Notes: a model not told the origin generated them from the sequence alone. A stretch of DNA of 64,000 nt from Chamaecyparis obtusa (GCA_027943335.1 BSBK01006397.1:583501-647500); one strand, 5' to 3'. Counted from the stretch's first letter, positions 46,556 to 60,483 are shown. Numbers and translations are program-made.

Positions 46556-49500
46556 TTGCACTACTATCTAATCCATCCACTTCTACTGGACCCACTTCCC
46601 ATTAAAATATTCTTGATCACCTTGGGAAGACTCCTACACAAATATCAATTCTTAAGCTTTTCTACACATCACCTATTCATAAAGATATCCTTGAGAAATC
46701 CATTCTCTAATCACGTGTTATAGATAATATCAATGCATCCAAATTTCAAGCTATGATTAGGAATCTTTTTACATGCAACACCTTGTATTCACAGATAAGG
46801 ACCTTTGTGCTCCTAACCCAAACCATAATAAATTATTGCATATTGAATCTATTGTCCATCACTATAAAATAAAAAGGGTCCTTATAGATGGTGGATCTAG
46901 TTTGAACCTTTATACCTTAAAGTTAATAAAGTGATTGGGGCTCCCTAATCACCTCATTGATGCTACAAAGAGAATCATAATAAAGACTTATGATGACAAA
47001 GAAATAAAATCTAAGGGTTTGATTGCACTTCCCCTTCAAGTGGGTCACACATTGATAAAAATCACATGCCAAGTCCTTGATCTTGATTTATCATATAATA
47101 TTCTCCTTTTCAAACCTTGGATACATGATATTCAAGGTTCTCCCTCCACTTTCCATCGATGTTTGAAGTTCCCACCTAAAGGTGGAGAAATTACTATTCA
47201 TAGATATCTTGAACCCTTTCATTATTTCAAAAGATTAGAATGGAAGCAAACAAACTTCTGCCTATTGAATGAATTAGTCAAACCATATTTTTCCAAATCA
47301 CCTATCAATGACAATTCAAAACCATATGTTGATGAAGCCTCCATAGCTAATACCACTAATTCTGATGAGAATACCATGAGCACTTATAAGAAGATAAAGA
47401 TTGTTGACAAAGGTTGTGGGGGGTATGCAATTAAAAATTCCTTATGTATTGGTCACCTCCCTCTATCTCAAAAATCCTATGGTTGACCTTCATAGATCTT
47501 ACCTAAGGAAAATAAACCCACTATGAAATACAAAATGACTATATTTGAACAATGGGGGCCCCTTGATCAAGAAAGCATGGAAGAAGATATTATCATGGCT
47601 CTAAAAGGATGGACAAGACAAGCCTTTTTACATGCCAAAAGAAATATATCCAAAATAATATCCCATAGTTGGAGGTATGGGACACCGTGACATAGGCTTA
47701 GGTGTACAAGAAAAAAGGTATCAAATAACTTGTCAATCCCAATGATCACTCTCATAATAAATAACTCAGATTTCACCTAGAGACTAAGGTGACTTCTAAT
47801 AATGATGATGAAGCTTAACCTAATTCCAAATACCTTGAAGATCAATTCTATGAAGTTCACTTTGAATACATAGAGTATGATCTCTTTGAATTCAACCATG
47901 TCCTTACCATCATAGCCACTTACCTTACATCCCCTAGCCTCTTACTCAAACACCCTGAGCTTATTAATTGGGACTAACAAGTGTCACCACTAGCTTCGGT
48001 ATGATTCAAATGAAGCATTGTTAGCTCTCTTTGACTAAAGAGATAATTGAGATTATGAGCAAAAAATCACCTATAATGTTGAGGCCTATTTTGGAAGACA
48101 AGCCAACTCTCTTGGTTGAAAAAGTGAAAAAATAATTTAAAAAAATAAAATAAAATAAAACATACCCTAGTGGAAACCTTTCTAAGGAACCTTCAAATGA
48201 AGAAAAAATTAAAAATAATGCATCTACTAGTGAAAACCTTTATGAGGTTCCAAAAGAGGGAGAATTTGACTTACCTTTCATGTCTCTGCCATGAGAGAAA
48301 TCATCTATCCTTATAGAAGATACATTTGAAGTCAACCTTGGTACTGTTGAAGAGCCTAAAATCACATTCATTATAGGTCCCTAAATGAGAAAAATGAGAA
48401 GATATGACTAAATTCCTTCACAAATCACAACACAATTTTTCATATACATACAAAGACATGCCTAGTTTGGACCCTAGCCTAGTTGTACATTATCTTGTTG
48501 TTGAACCTAAATGAAAAACTTGTCAAGAAAAAACTAAATTTTCATCCATAAACAACATTGTTAGTGAAATCATAATTACAAAAATTCTTAATGCCAAATT
48601 CATAAGACCTATTGACTATCCTAAATAGGTCTCTAACAGTATGATAATGGGTAAACCTACTAGGGGCATTCACATCTATATATTTTTTATAGACTTGAAT
48701 AAAACATGTCACAAGGATGATTTTCCACTTCACAACATTGACATTATATTTGATCTAACTATAGGACATGAGATGTTATCTCTTATGGATGGGTTTTATG
48801 GTTATAATCAAATTAAAATTGTAGTAGAAAATTAACATAAAATTTCATTTACCACACCATGGGGTGCCTTTTGTTACCAATTTATTCTCTTTGGACTTAA
48901 CAATGTTGAATTCACATATCAATAAGATATGACAATTATATTCCATGACCTTTTGCATGATATCATGGAAGACTATGTTGATAATATTTTGGGAAAACAA
49001 AAAACAAGATATTCACACATTATCATACTCACAAGGATATTTGACAAACTAGAGAAATACAAAGTCTGACTGAATCCCAAGAAATGTGTCTTTGATGTAC
49101 AATAAAGAAAGCTATTGGGTTATATTGTATTCTGCAGAAAAATCGAGGTGGATCCAAAGAAAATGAAAACCATTTTATAAATGCCACCTCCCAAGACACT
49201 AAAACAGCTCTGTAGCTCACAAGGTAGACTTAGTCCATCCATCGCTTTGTTTTCCAACTTGTAGATAAAGTTTATCCTTTCTCTCATCTCCTTCAAAAGG
49301 ATATCAAGTTCCATGGTATTTTCTATGTTAGAAATCCTTTGAACAACTTAAGCAATATCTAGCTACACCACCAGTGTTGGTCCCACCTGTTCTAGGTCAA
49401 CCCTTGATCCTATATATATCCAATACCATCATTTCACTAGGGGAACTTTTAGCGCAACTAGATGACAATAGAAAAGAAAGAGAAATCTACTATCTCAACA

Positions 49501-49960
49501 TAACACTAGTTGGATATGAGTGGAAATACACTCCTAGAGAACAAGCATGCTTGGTCATTGTCATCTGTACACAAAAACTTCATCATTGCATGCTTAATCA
49601 CAAGATAAATCTCATTGAAAATATTGATCCACTTAAATACCCAATGTCTAAATTTTCTCTTACTGGCCACACAATGAAATGGGTCATGATCTTGAGTGAA
49701 CTAGATATTGATTATGTGAAAAAAAAAAGCTATAAAAGGACACGTCATTGCAAATCAATTAGCAGAATCTCCTCTTCCATAAAATCATCCCCTTATAGCA
49801 TATTTCCTTAAATATGTCCTGATGATTGTTACCCTGAGTATATAATGGAAACTATACTTTGACATATCATTCACACAAAAAGGATCAGGGGCAGGAGTAT
49901 TGTTTATGAAATGATGTGGATACTATATCCCAAAATATTATAAGTTAACATTAGATTTTG
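46556..49960 (+). pseudogene. Tat-like Ty3/gypsy relic without integrase
   Basis: The plus strand reads a gag-protease linker (NILDHLGKTPTQISILKLF, SKFQAMIRNLFTCN) and a protease with VLIDGGSSLNLYTLKL (about 46878), YDDKEIKSKGLIALPLQVG and LDLSYNILLFKPWIHDIQG. RT follows near 48700-49150: KDDFPLHNIDIIFDLT, LMDGFYGYNQIKI, TPWGAFCYQFILFGL, and EDYVDNILGK, where the second active-site Asp of YVDD is Asn. RNase H lies at 49374-49700 (LGELLAQLDDNRKEREIYYL, EQACLVIVICTQKLHHCML). A second, archaeal-type RNase H start (LYFDISFTQKGSGAGVLF) is near 49850, a feature of the Tat group. Sequence stops there; no integrase or LTR is identifiable. Confidence 0.85.
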
Positions 49961-50737
49961 CAATCTTCCCTTTTCCATAGGCTCAAAATCTTTATTATGA
50001 TTCTCTAATTATATTTTTCTTCTATCTTTTCATATATCTATTACAACTTTAAAAAATGGTAACAAAAATCAAAAAATCTAAATGTCTCCTTTCTTTCTTT
50101 CATGCTCTATAATATGTTGTGTATCTCTCTTGAACCCAAAGCTTTCTATTAGGGCATGTCCTTCTTTTCTTGGCTTTGCAAGTGTATTCATTATTATGAT
50201 ATTCTATTTTAAGTAACCTATGTTTATTGTATGTTGCAACCCGTGAGTTCCACCTCATATATATTTTATTTTTTAAGTAAACATGAAAAAATGGCTACAC
50301 CCTTTGGCTTAGGCAGATCCATTTCCATGATAACATGTGCATTCTCAGCATTGATGCCTCCAATCGCAACTTGGTGACAAACTTCTCTCATGGACTCTTT
50401 GGAGACCATTTAGACCAATATTCTAGTTATGTTTCTTTGTATTGGTTGGATAAACACCATCAGCCCTAATATAATCTGCACCCTCTTCTTGTTGTGATTT
50501 TTTCATGTTGCTCCATTTTATTGGGTACAAGAAGAGTTCATGTTTCTTTTACTAGCATATCTAACTGCCCAAGGTGTGCACCATCTACATTGTACACGAA
50601 TCTCACATCTATAGTCTCTAATGATTCTCTAGCTATTAAAGCTGATACTTCCTTCAAATTAGGTGTAATAATATTTGACATTGGCAGAATCCCTTGCCTC
50701 TATTATTTGTAGCATTCTATAACTTTATATTCTTGAT

Positions 50738-50792
<55 letters not shown>

Positions 50793-52439
50793 TTGATGGT
50801 TGTATCTCATATCATCTAGGCATTTTCCTTGAAAAATTTTGTTGTTCTATATGCAACCATTGTTATTGCATTACACTCAATTTGGATATCCTCAACTACT
50901 TAGTGATTGTTATTGCAGCTCTCAAATCTTCATGGCACTAAATAAATCACACTATTTTATGGAATGAAAATGCTTCTCTATATGAAGGGTTACCAAATCT
51001 ATCAGTATCTTTATACATTCTTGATTGTGTCCTTTGTCATTTTTTTGCAGTGCTAATGTTTATCAATCTTTATGAATGATTTTGAGACACGGTGACTTTG
51101 CACCATTTTCAACATGACACCATTCTATTTTGCATGTCGTATCACTTTTAGATATTCATGGTTTGCAACATAACATGAACCTAACTATGATATAGATATG
51201 GACATTTACATAATTTCTCTTTTCCTTTTTCATAATCTAGACATTACCTTTACTCTGATAATGGACCATGGAGTTTGATCTAAATAGTATGCAAAAGGAT
51301 AAAATGCAGTCACAACCCAAAGAATTCATCATCACTACTATGGACCATGGAAAAATAGTGTCTCTTATTTTTCAAATTGTGAGATTTTTTTATTTTTGAA
51401 GTATTCATGTGAATGAGGAGGTTCTTTGTCTTATCATTCTTTGATACTGTTATTGTGAAACAATTTGAACATCCATATCTTACATTCATAGGCTTTAGGA
51501 AAACACTATCCTATTTCATTTGCACACACAAAAAGTTTCACAAATCCCCATTATTTTTATTTATTATTGTAATCCTTTATTTATTGTTATAATCCTTTCA
51601 TTGTGATGTTGTCTTCTATATCATCTCTTGATTAGTCTTTGAGAAATGTTATCATGTAATGATGGTTGTTAAAATATGCTCAACGATATTGTAATTCTTT
51701 TTCAATTCTATATTTTTTCAGTAAATTATGGCTACATTAGCACCTTCATAGAAACATCATCTTGATTTTTCAAGCATATACTTTGGATTGTTCTTGCATT
51801 TATGATCACAACATATTGTTGTCTTATTTTTTATTATCATCTTTCTCAGCAATCAATGTCGTATTCATGATTCTCACTACACTACTCCTAGTAGAGATAC
51901 TCTTTATATAGTAAGTTAGTTCCTTTTACTTTTGTCATTGCTCATGTAGATTTGTTGATTTGATCCACTTTCATTTACATTTTTGTAGCTAATTCATCCC
52001 ATGATTGATAATATTTCCATGTTGTATTTAACCAATGAACTCTTATACCTATAAAGTGAAAGTGTTTCTCTTGTATCTGTCTTCTTTTTTGTAATTACAT
52101 TATCTATACACTAATTTGAAACTGATAAATGATCATGGCTTGTATCTTAGAATGATGTTTCTAACCACTATATTAGGATTTTTAATATCTTGTAATTGGA
52201 AACATACTAAAAACCTTTCTTGATATTGTAGTAGCATGAATTCCGTTTAGCTATAGTTGATAATTGTTCTTACCTTGTTTGATCCTCAAACACTTTTTAG
52301 TTGTAGTAAATACTTCTTTGTACTTTGATAGTAAAATATGACTTCATGATTTTCATTGAATTTGTATCCTTTCATGATTACCTTCAACATAGTAATTTAT
52401 GTATTCTCCAAGATATTAGGTCTTTGATATCATACTTTT
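49961..52439. other. AT-rich region, no gene recognised
   Basis: No coding region is supported. It contains a long TA dinucleotide run, listed separately. The short plus-strand frame at 50494-50712 has no recognisable motif. Confidence 0.5.
50742..50790. repeat. (TA)n microsatellite
   Basis: An uninterrupted TA dinucleotide run of 49 bases, likely polymorphic in length. Confidence 0.97.
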
Positions 52440-53335
52440 CATCTTGATAGTAAATGTTGTCTCACACATCTTTTAGTATTGATTTATTATTGTGTACAAG
52501 AAGTACCTTTATAGAATTAGTTTATCCCTATTTCAATCAAATTAATCTAAAATACAATAATTAGGAATTTTTTAATGAAACTAATGATAATGAACATCAT
52601 ATAGCTCCTTGTTTAGATATGCTAATGCAAAGCTCTCAGCAAGCCTTCCTTAGTGACAGCTCTAAAATGATAATTATGCTAAATGATTACATAATTAAGC
52701 CTATTTCAATCAAAACTGTGCTAAATTATGCTAAAAATTCTCCTAGCTCAAATTCACTATAACTTTGATGCAATTCTCAAATGTATGGGGGATCCTTTTC
52801 TCCTGATTTTTGCCTTCTATTTATAGATTTTAGCAAGCATAGGGGGTGGAGTTAATTTGATCATGGTTGAGTTTGAGTTAAGTCCATGATTTCAAATATG
52901 GAGACAATTTAAATATTTTTTCCTCAAACCTTGGGACAATGACACAAAATGAGAGGTCAAGATCCTCTCTCCTTATGAGTGATTGAGATTCAATGTGGAT
53001 TTGATCCATGTGAGTCCAATCTTTAATTCCTATCAGTTGAGGTAATTCCTCCCATGTGATAGGTGAGAGAAATTAGGAATTAATTAATTAAATTTAAGTA
53101 ATTTCTTTAGCCATGTGTACCCCTTGAATGGGATAAATTTGATTTCAATTCAACTATACAATTAATTAGATTAATTTCACAATTAAATGGTTTCTTTGAT
53201 TTATTTAATTCTTTTTTACTTTTGATTTTAATTAATATTCGATTTTGGCTTGATTGCAATTAATGCTTTGATTTTGCCTTAGTTTCTCACTTGGTTTGAT
53301 CTTGAGAATTTTTAGGTGTCTACAATTATCTCCTC
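52440..53335. repeat. Diverged ~0.9-kb repeat, copy 1
   Basis: It is similar in order to 59590-60483: shared GTACCTTYATAG, AAAGCTCTCAGCAAG, a GGGGGTG / GGGTTAAGTCCATG-like stretch, TTAGCCATGTGTACCCCTTGAATGGG and an ending TTTTAGGTG-N-CTACAA type. The last two are strongly conserved. Both copies run in the same direction, as LTRs or a tandem family would. Confidence 0.6.
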
Positions 53336-53721
53336 CATAGGATGCATCATTTCTAATCATTGTTTTGACTTTTCTTGATTTTGATTAATCCATTGGCCTC
53401 TTTAATAACCTGTCATTTTCATTGTCTAAATATTCCTTTGTTTACTACCATGTACATTATAACCCTTGTCTCTATAATATATAATGACTTTCATGCCATA
53501 ATTGAAGATGTCCCTTTTAGAGCTATAATGTTGTCCATAAATAAAATGTTGTTTTGAACATAGGGTGACTGCTCCAAGAAATATCAAAAAATGTTGAAGG
53601 CTAATCTTTTAACAACTTATGAATTTGGTAACCTAACTGTTCATTGTTCCTTGTCATAAGTTCCCTTCAAATATGAATGTACTTAGTAAAATCAGATTTT
53701 TTTTCTCCTATCATTACATTT
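53336..53721. other. Spacer, no gene recognised
   Basis: AT-rich sequence between repeat copy 1 and the copia insertion. It continues at 59254 on the other side. Confidence 0.5.
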
Positions 53722-54057
53722 TTTAAGATTTGATGAAAAAACAAATCTATTAAGACCAAGAAACTTGCATGCAAAAAACCTATCACAAGGAAGAAATCTA
53801 TAGGAAACAAAACAAGGGTTTTTCTCTAACAATATGAAAGTTTATTATTATCAGCCAAAAGAATGAATGCAAATATACAATGGATCAATCCTTATAGAAG
53901 AAGATCAAAAAACTTAATGGGAAACCCTAATAGGTAAACAGGCATTTAATAAATAGATTTAATTATCAAATGACTAATGCAAGTGCATAAAGTGAAATCT
54001 TAAGAGGTAGCAAAGTTAATTTATTCAGTGTAATTAAATTAATTATTTACTCTAATG
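53722..54057 (-). repeat. 3' LTR
   Basis: Contains TAAGATTTGATGAAAAAACA at its plus-strand start and TTTACTCTAATG at its end. On the minus strand the GGGGGG purine tract at 54058-54066 directly precedes it. Confidence 0.88.
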
Positions 54058-54619
54058 CCCCCCTTAAGATGAGCAACAATGCAGCTACAAATAATGCAAG
54101 AAAGAAGCAAAGGAACTACAATCCTGAATGCAAATTTGGGTCCCGAAAACATGGCCTGATGAGGTACCCAATCACAACCAAATCTCTATGAAATAGAGAA
54201 ACAAGGAAAACCACATGGGAAAAACCCTCCTCCAAAAAGAGATAGAAAGATGTGGAAAGTGGAAAAAAAGAAAGGAAGGTAGGCCTCAATGAGACCCCCC
54301 AAGGACAACTTCCTTCACCCCAATAATAGAACGTAGTTGAAGATACTGTGGGGATGCAAAAGGCTTAGTGAAGATGTCAGCAACCTACTCCAAAGTGGGA
54401 ACATACTCTAAGCTGCAAGAACCATCCTGAATCAGTTGCCTAATGAAATGCATATGGATCAAAATGTGCTTGGTTCGCTAATGCTCAACTGGGTTGTGGG
54501 AAATATGAATGGCACTCTAATTGTCAAACCAAAGAATAGTGGGACTATTAGGAGGAAAAATTAAACTCTGTCATCAATTGTCGAAGCCATAAAACCTCTT
54601 GACTAGCTAGCATAGTTGC

Positions 54620-55843
54620 TTGATACTCTATCTATGTAGATGATAATGCAACAATAGCCTGCTTCTTGCAAGACCATGTGATAGGACCATAACCAAGACA
54701 AAAAAAAAAGCTAGAAGTAGACTTCTGACCATCTATATCACCACCCCAATCGGCATCTATGAAACCAACAATGTGAGGATCTCTTGATGTATAGTGATTT
54801 CCATATGAAGTAGTGCCCCGAATGTACCTCAAAATACATTTGGAAGCTTTTCAATGACCCTCATGAGGATCATGGGAGAATTGAGAGACAATTCCAACCA
54901 CAAAGGAAATATTAGGACGAGTGTGTGTCAGGTACAAAAAAATACCCACAAGTTTCTTGTATAAGGTGGAGTCCACTAAAGGAGTAGAGAAAGTGGTAGA
55001 CAAAAGAACACCTGACTGAAAAGGTGTGGGAGAAGGCTTGCAATCAAGCATGTTGAATCTATGAAGCATGTCAAGAGTATACTTCTTTTGGTGTATGGAA
55101 ATCCCATCCGAAGACTGAATAACCTATAGGCCCAAAAAGTAGTGCAGAAGTCCAAGATCTATCATCTCAAACTACTCCATCAATATTCTCTGAACACTCT
55201 GAATCATAGAAGATGAGCTACCTGTGATGATGAGATCATCAGCATAAAACACAAGTATCACAAGATCAGCCCCATGATGATGAATGTACACTATATGATC
55301 AGAATGACAGTGGGTGAAGTGTGAGGCTAGCAAGAAAGAGTTCATCTTCTCATACCAAGCCCGAAGGGCTTGTTTGAGACCATATAATGACCTCTGAAGT
55401 CTACACACAAGAGAAGAGTCCTACATAAAACCTTGAGGTTGTTCCATATAGATCTCCTCATGTAGATCCCCATGCAAGAACACACTCTTCACATCCATCT
55501 GATACACTATCCAACCCTGTGAAGCTACAAGAGAAAGTACCAGGTGAATGGAATTCATCTTGGTGACAGGATCAAAGATCTCAGAGTAATAAATACCCTC
55601 CACCTGTGAAAATCCCTTTGCAAAAAGATGTGCCTTATACCGATCAATATAACCATATGTAGCATACTTGTTATGGTACACCCACTTGCACCGAACCAGC
55701 TTTCTTCCTTTCAGAAGAGTACAAAGATCCCAAGTGTGATTCTTCATCAAAGAAGAGTACTCCTCATCCATAGCCCTATCCCACTCAGGATGTCCTATCA
55801 CCTCTAAAAAATTTTGAGGATCATCTGAAACAACATGACTCAA
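54620..55843 (-). pseudogene. Copia reverse transcriptase and RNase H
   Basis: The minus strand reads PEWDRAMDEEYSSLMKNHTW, RKLVRCKWVYHNKYATYGYI, YYSEIFDPVTKMNS, YQMDVKSVFLHGDLHEEIYM (55843-55421), then LQRSLYGLKQALRAWYEKMN and the intact active site LVILVFYADDLIITGSS (about 55250). YLTHTRPNISFVVGIVSQ (about 54920) and RNase H with MRYIRGTTSYGNHY and GFIDADWGGDIDGQKST follow. ALSST near 54632 is followed by a TAG. The RT motifs are the best preserved part of this copy. Confidence 0.92.
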
Positions 55844-55859
55844 AATACCAGTACCAGAT

Positions 55860-58313
55860 CATTGAGCATGAGTATGATAGGTATCTAAAGGATCTCCTAC
55901 CAAAGAACCAACAACACTGACAATATCTCGAGCCCACTTGGGCACTCATAGAATATCTGGTGGAGAAGGGGAAGGTGGATCCTCATCTAAATCATCCTCA
56001 GAGGATATAGAATCCTAAAGAGGAGAAGAGGAGGTACTAGGAAATGAGGGAGAATTTGGTGATGGAGGCTCCATCTGAGGATAGCACTTGTCAAACTGGA
56101 CATCTCACTGAAACAAGGCCTCTCTAGAATTAGTATCAAATAACTTGTACACCTTCATATCCTCACAGTAGCCAACAAATATCAGTGGTTGGCTCTTCCT
56201 CTCCATGGCTTTCCTCTGAGCATCTAGAATAAATGCCCAAGCCTCACTACCAAACACTCAAAATGTAGAAACATCAGGGTTGACATGGGACCAAGCCTCC
56301 TTAGGAGTCAAATGTTGTAATGCCTTATGAGGCATCTGATTCTGAATGTAGTTGGCACAATTCACTACCTCTTCCCAAAAGGAAGGTTTCATATCTCGAG
56401 ACTGTATCATACAATTGACCATCTCCCATAATGTTTTGTTCTTTCTCTCAGCAACACCATTCTACTAAGGGGTATGGGGAACTATCATCTGATGCAATAT
56501 ACCTTGCTCAGTGCAAAAATCATGAAAATATTGATTCACATATTCACCCCATTTTCAGTGTGTATCCGGATGACAGAAAGACCAGACTGCTTCTCCACAA
56601 ATATCTTAAAGACTCGAAATGAATCAAAGACATTAGACTTGTACTTCAAGAAGTACACCCATGTGCTTCTGGAGAAGTCATTAATAAAGGTGAGCACATA
56701 ACAAGCACTAGAAAAAGGAGTGGGAAATTCCATGACATCACTATGTATCAAATCTAATGGTGTCTTAGCATGTGAGGATCTACCTGTCGAAAAGGGATCT
56801 CTATGATGTTTTCCAAGTGAACAACCTCGACAAACACCATCAATGCAAGAGATCTAAGGAAGTCTAATGACTAACTCTTATGTACTCATATGTTGTAGAT
56901 ATCTATATTTGGCATGGCCAAAATGCTCATGCCAAAGCTTGCTCACTGTGTCTGCATGAGCAACAAGAGAAACACCTATATAATCAGAGCTCTCAAAGCC
57001 ATCAAACTTGTATAAGTGAGACTCTAAATCAACACTCCCAATAGCAACAACCAAATCAAGATCATGGAGGTCTCTAATAACTACATCATGTGGTGAGAAA
57101 TAAACTATCTTACCAGAACCAGAATGGCAAATCTAAGAGACAAACAAGAGGTTCGTAGAAATGGCAGGAACCAAAAGAACATCCTGTAAAGAGCTATCAT
57201 CCAATAAAATAGTAATAGAACCTATAACTAAAATTTGTGTTGAGTCACCAACTACAATCTATGTAGTAGCACTCTAAGCAAGTGAGGTAAGAAAACTAGG
57301 TGTGTGTGTGTCATATGGTGCAAAGCACCCGAATCAATGATCCAATTAGCAGTGGAAGATAATGTTCATGCAGAAAGAGCATGGCCTTTCCCTATGGGAG
57401 TAGGTGAAGGTTGTGGAGAAGAAATACTTTACTGATGCAAGGCTTCCTCTAGAGCCTCAAGATGTTTCCAACACCTGGAAACTGGATGCCCTTCCTTGCC
57501 ACAAAAATTGTAAGGTTCACTTGTGAACTTCTTAGTCTTGGAGGAAGACTCACCAGACTTAGAAAATTTACCCTTAGGAGTGGATTTCTTAGAGTCTATT
57601 TTCTAAGGTGGCTTGAAGGAATGCTCACTACCAACTGAATCTATTTTGGGCTTCTGCTTCTACTTTTGTATCCTCTTAGAAGTCTAAGAAACCAAAGCTT
57701 GGTTCTTAGTCCCAGATAAAGAATCCAACTATGTGAGCTTGGCTTGCTCTCTAGTCAACTGATCACATAACACCTCAAAAGTGGGCATCTGGAATCTCTA
57801 ACCCAATGCATCCATGGTAGAGTGGAAGGTGGAGGATAAAATCTAAAATTTTCCCCAAAGCTTTGACAGAATCAGGTAGATACACTCTGTGTCAGTCTTA
57901 GCCTTTCCACATCCCTATAATAAAGACCTCTGGTGCTTGAACTTCATCAAGAAATCCTTAATGGATGGAAAATGATCTAGTATAAGAGAGGTAATCTCTA
58001 CCTCAATTTGAAGTGCTCTGAACTCATTCACTATACCAAACAAGGTGTTAAGCTTGGTCCACATAGCTAGAGGGGTATTGCACCCATCAAGATGAAACTA
58101 TAGACTATCTGATACATGTAAATCAATCAACCCCATTACCTCATCCATCTTATTCCTATGTTGCATGACCTTGAAAGGCCTCTGTAAAACTGGTTTCACT
58201 ACATCTAAACAAGACCACAACCCTTTTGATCGGAGAAGCCATGTCATCAGGGATTTCCATGTGTGATAGCTATGAGGGGTCAGAAGTTCTAGACAAGAAG
58301 AGGTCTCAGCCAT
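55860..58313 (-). pseudogene. Copia gag, protease and integrase
   Basis: Gag starts MAETSSCLELLTPHSYHTWK at 58313. Further on, NFCGKEGHPVSRCWKHLEAL near 57500 is a zinc knuckle whose first Cys has become Tyr. The protease WIIDSGALHHMT (about 57340) keeps its DSG. Integrase traces include a zinc-site region near 56900, IHSDVMEFPTPFSSACYVLTFINDFSR (56751 on), RIHTENG and an Asn/Pro-rich tail. Frequent stops, many TAG, break the frame. Confidence 0.82.
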
Positions 58314-58440
58314 TTTTTTTGGAAGGGGTTTTCTTTTGAAATAATTTCAAGTTTACTAAAGTAAATTATAGAAAACAAGAAATAAAACACCCCCTACAAT
58401 TCAATAAACCAAACCCTAGAAGCTAGAAAATATTGCTTAC

Positions 58441-58475
<35 letters not shown>
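58441..58475. repeat. (GA)n microsatellite
   Basis: A GAGAGA run of about 35 bases in the leader between the 5' LTR and gag of the minus-strand copia. Confidence 0.95.
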
Positions 58476-58478
<3 letters not shown>

Positions 58479-58900
58479 CTTTAAATGAGTATCATGTGTA
58501 CCTTTGAATTTTTCTGATGAAAATATAAATAGATCTGGATAGAAATCATAAATAAAAAAGTTTGCAAGTCAAAGTACGGTGCCCACGAGGGTTTGAAGTT
58601 CTACATTTTCAAATCTACCAATGCAGACATTGGCTCATGCACAACGGTCAAAGGAATAAGGTGCAGGTCTGGTAAATGATAACAAGAAGGACACCACTGT
58701 AAATGGCACCAGGAAGGACACCTAAAAAAATTCCCTTTCACATGCAGCACCTGTAAAAAGTGCTAAAAAATATTTGCAGAGAGTACCAGATCTAAAAACT
58801 ATAACCAAAACCTCTCAAATTAGCAGAAATATCCCAAATTTCTTCTGTCAAACCCTTACTCCTTTTTTTATTCAAACATGAACAAGCTACAATAGATCTA

Positions 58901-58912
58901 GCTCTGATACCA
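58901..58912 (-). promoter_or_regulatory. Primer-binding site
   Basis: The minus strand reads TGGTATCAGAGC, the exact initiator-Met tRNA complement, directly next to the 5' LTR. Confidence 0.9.
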
Positions 58913-59248
58913 TGTAAGATTTGATGAAAAAACAAATCTATTAACCCCAAGAAACCTGCATGCAAAAAACATGTCACAAGGAAGAAATTTGTAGGAAACA
59001 AAACAAGGGTTTTTCTCTGACAATATGAAAGTTTATTATTATCAGCCAAAAGAATGAATGAAAATATACAATGGATCAATCCTTATAGAAGGAGATCGAA
59101 AAACCTAATGGGAAACCCTAATAGGTAAATAGGCATTTAATAATTAGATTTAATTATTAAATGACTAATGCAAGTGCATATAGTGAAATCTTAAGAGGTA
59201 GCAAAGTTAATTTAATCAATGCAATTAAATTAATTCTTTACTCTAACA
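58913..59248 (-). repeat. 5' LTR
   Basis: Starts TGTAAGATTTGATGAAAAAA and ends TTTACTCTAACA on the plus strand; direct copy of 53722-54057. Confidence 0.9.
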
Positions 59249-59253
59249 TATTT

Positions 59254-59589
59254 ATATGACAATAATAGTTTTAACATGATGTCACATGTGCTCTTGAATG
59301 GTTTAAAAGATCATGCTTGCTACCTTTTTTATTTGTAATAATATTTTCATGGTACTATTTGTCAATGATGTTACTCTTATGACAATATTGTAGTCTTCTT
59401 CATTGAACTTGTTCCTCCTTGATTGAACATCACTTTTAATGGATGCTCCTATTTTATTGACACTACTTTTGATATTCTTGTCATGTCATGGATCATTTTT
59501 ATATAATTGTATCTTGCATCTTATCTCCTTTTTCTCAAATCTAAAACATTATTGCCCTAATGAATATGCTCTAATATTATGTGTTCATC
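59254..59589. other. Spacer, no gene recognised
   Basis: AT-rich sequence continuing from 53721 across the copia insertion. No coding region is supported. Confidence 0.5.
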
Positions 59590-60483
59590 ACAGTCTCCAT
59601 GTTATCATACTGTGTGCTAAGGAAAGTACCTTCATAGGGTTAGTATTGCAAATAAATGAGAATAATAACTAAATTACCACAAAGAGTAAGCTATTTCAAC
59701 AAATAAATGACAATTAAGCACTCTATGGACCTCTATTTAGGGATGTTAATGGAAAGCTCTCAGCAAGCTTCCATTAGTGATAGTCCTAAAATGAGAATGA
59801 ATGATAAAGTAACTAAAAAGTTCAATTCCAAAAGAAATAAGCCTTAATTAGTTCTAAATTTTTCTTTCTAGCTATAAATTGCAAGAGGTTTGATGTTATT
59901 CTCATATTTTTGGATGATTAATGCTTCAATTATGTCTTTCTTTTGTAGATTTTGGCAAGGGTAGGGGGTGTACTTGATTTGATCATGATTAGGTGAGGGT
60001 TAAGTCCATGGTTCCACCTTTGGAGACCATTTAAATATTTTATCCTCAAAGCTTGGGACTAAAGGACAAAATGAGTGGACAAGATGCATTCTCCAAGTGA
60101 GTGATTGAGATTCGATTTAGGCTTGATCCATGTGAGATCAACCTTAAATCCTATTGGTTGATGAATTTTCCTCCCATTTGGTGGTTGAGGGAAAATAGGA
60201 TTTAATTAATTGAATTTAATTATTATCTTTAGCCATGTGTACCCCTTGAATGGGTTGATATGATTTAAATGAACTATGTAATTAATTAGATTAATTACAC
60301 AATTGATTGATTTATCATGCTTTATTTGATTTTAATTAATTTTATGGCTTTTGATTCTTAATTAAATTGAATTATGGCTTGATTGCAATTTTGATTTGAT
60401 AAATGGTTGATTTGATTCAATTGCTCTGATTTTCACCTCGATTGTTCACTTGATTTATCTTGTCCAATTTTAGGTGATTACAA
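59590..60483. repeat. Diverged ~0.9-kb repeat, copy 2
   Basis: Counterpart of 52440-53335. It ends TTTTAGGTGATTACA and is followed by AATGCCCCTCTTTGAGTCGACAAG, a type of junction often seen at LTR ends of plant elements. If this is a 5' LTR, the PMD gene downstream would lie inside the element (inference). Confidence 0.55.

Larger units (their letters stand above)
53722..59248 (-). mobile_element. Copia element with short LTRs, minus strand
   Basis: LTRs of 336 bp lie at 53722-54057 and 58913-59248. Flanks are CATTT (53717-53721) and TATTT (59249-59253), a target duplication with one change. A perfect initiator-Met primer site, gag, protease, integrase, RT and RNase H occur on the minus strand in copia order, and a purine tract borders the 3' LTR. 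LTRs are clearly similar but mutated, with terminal CA eroded to TG in the left copy. Confidence 0.93.
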
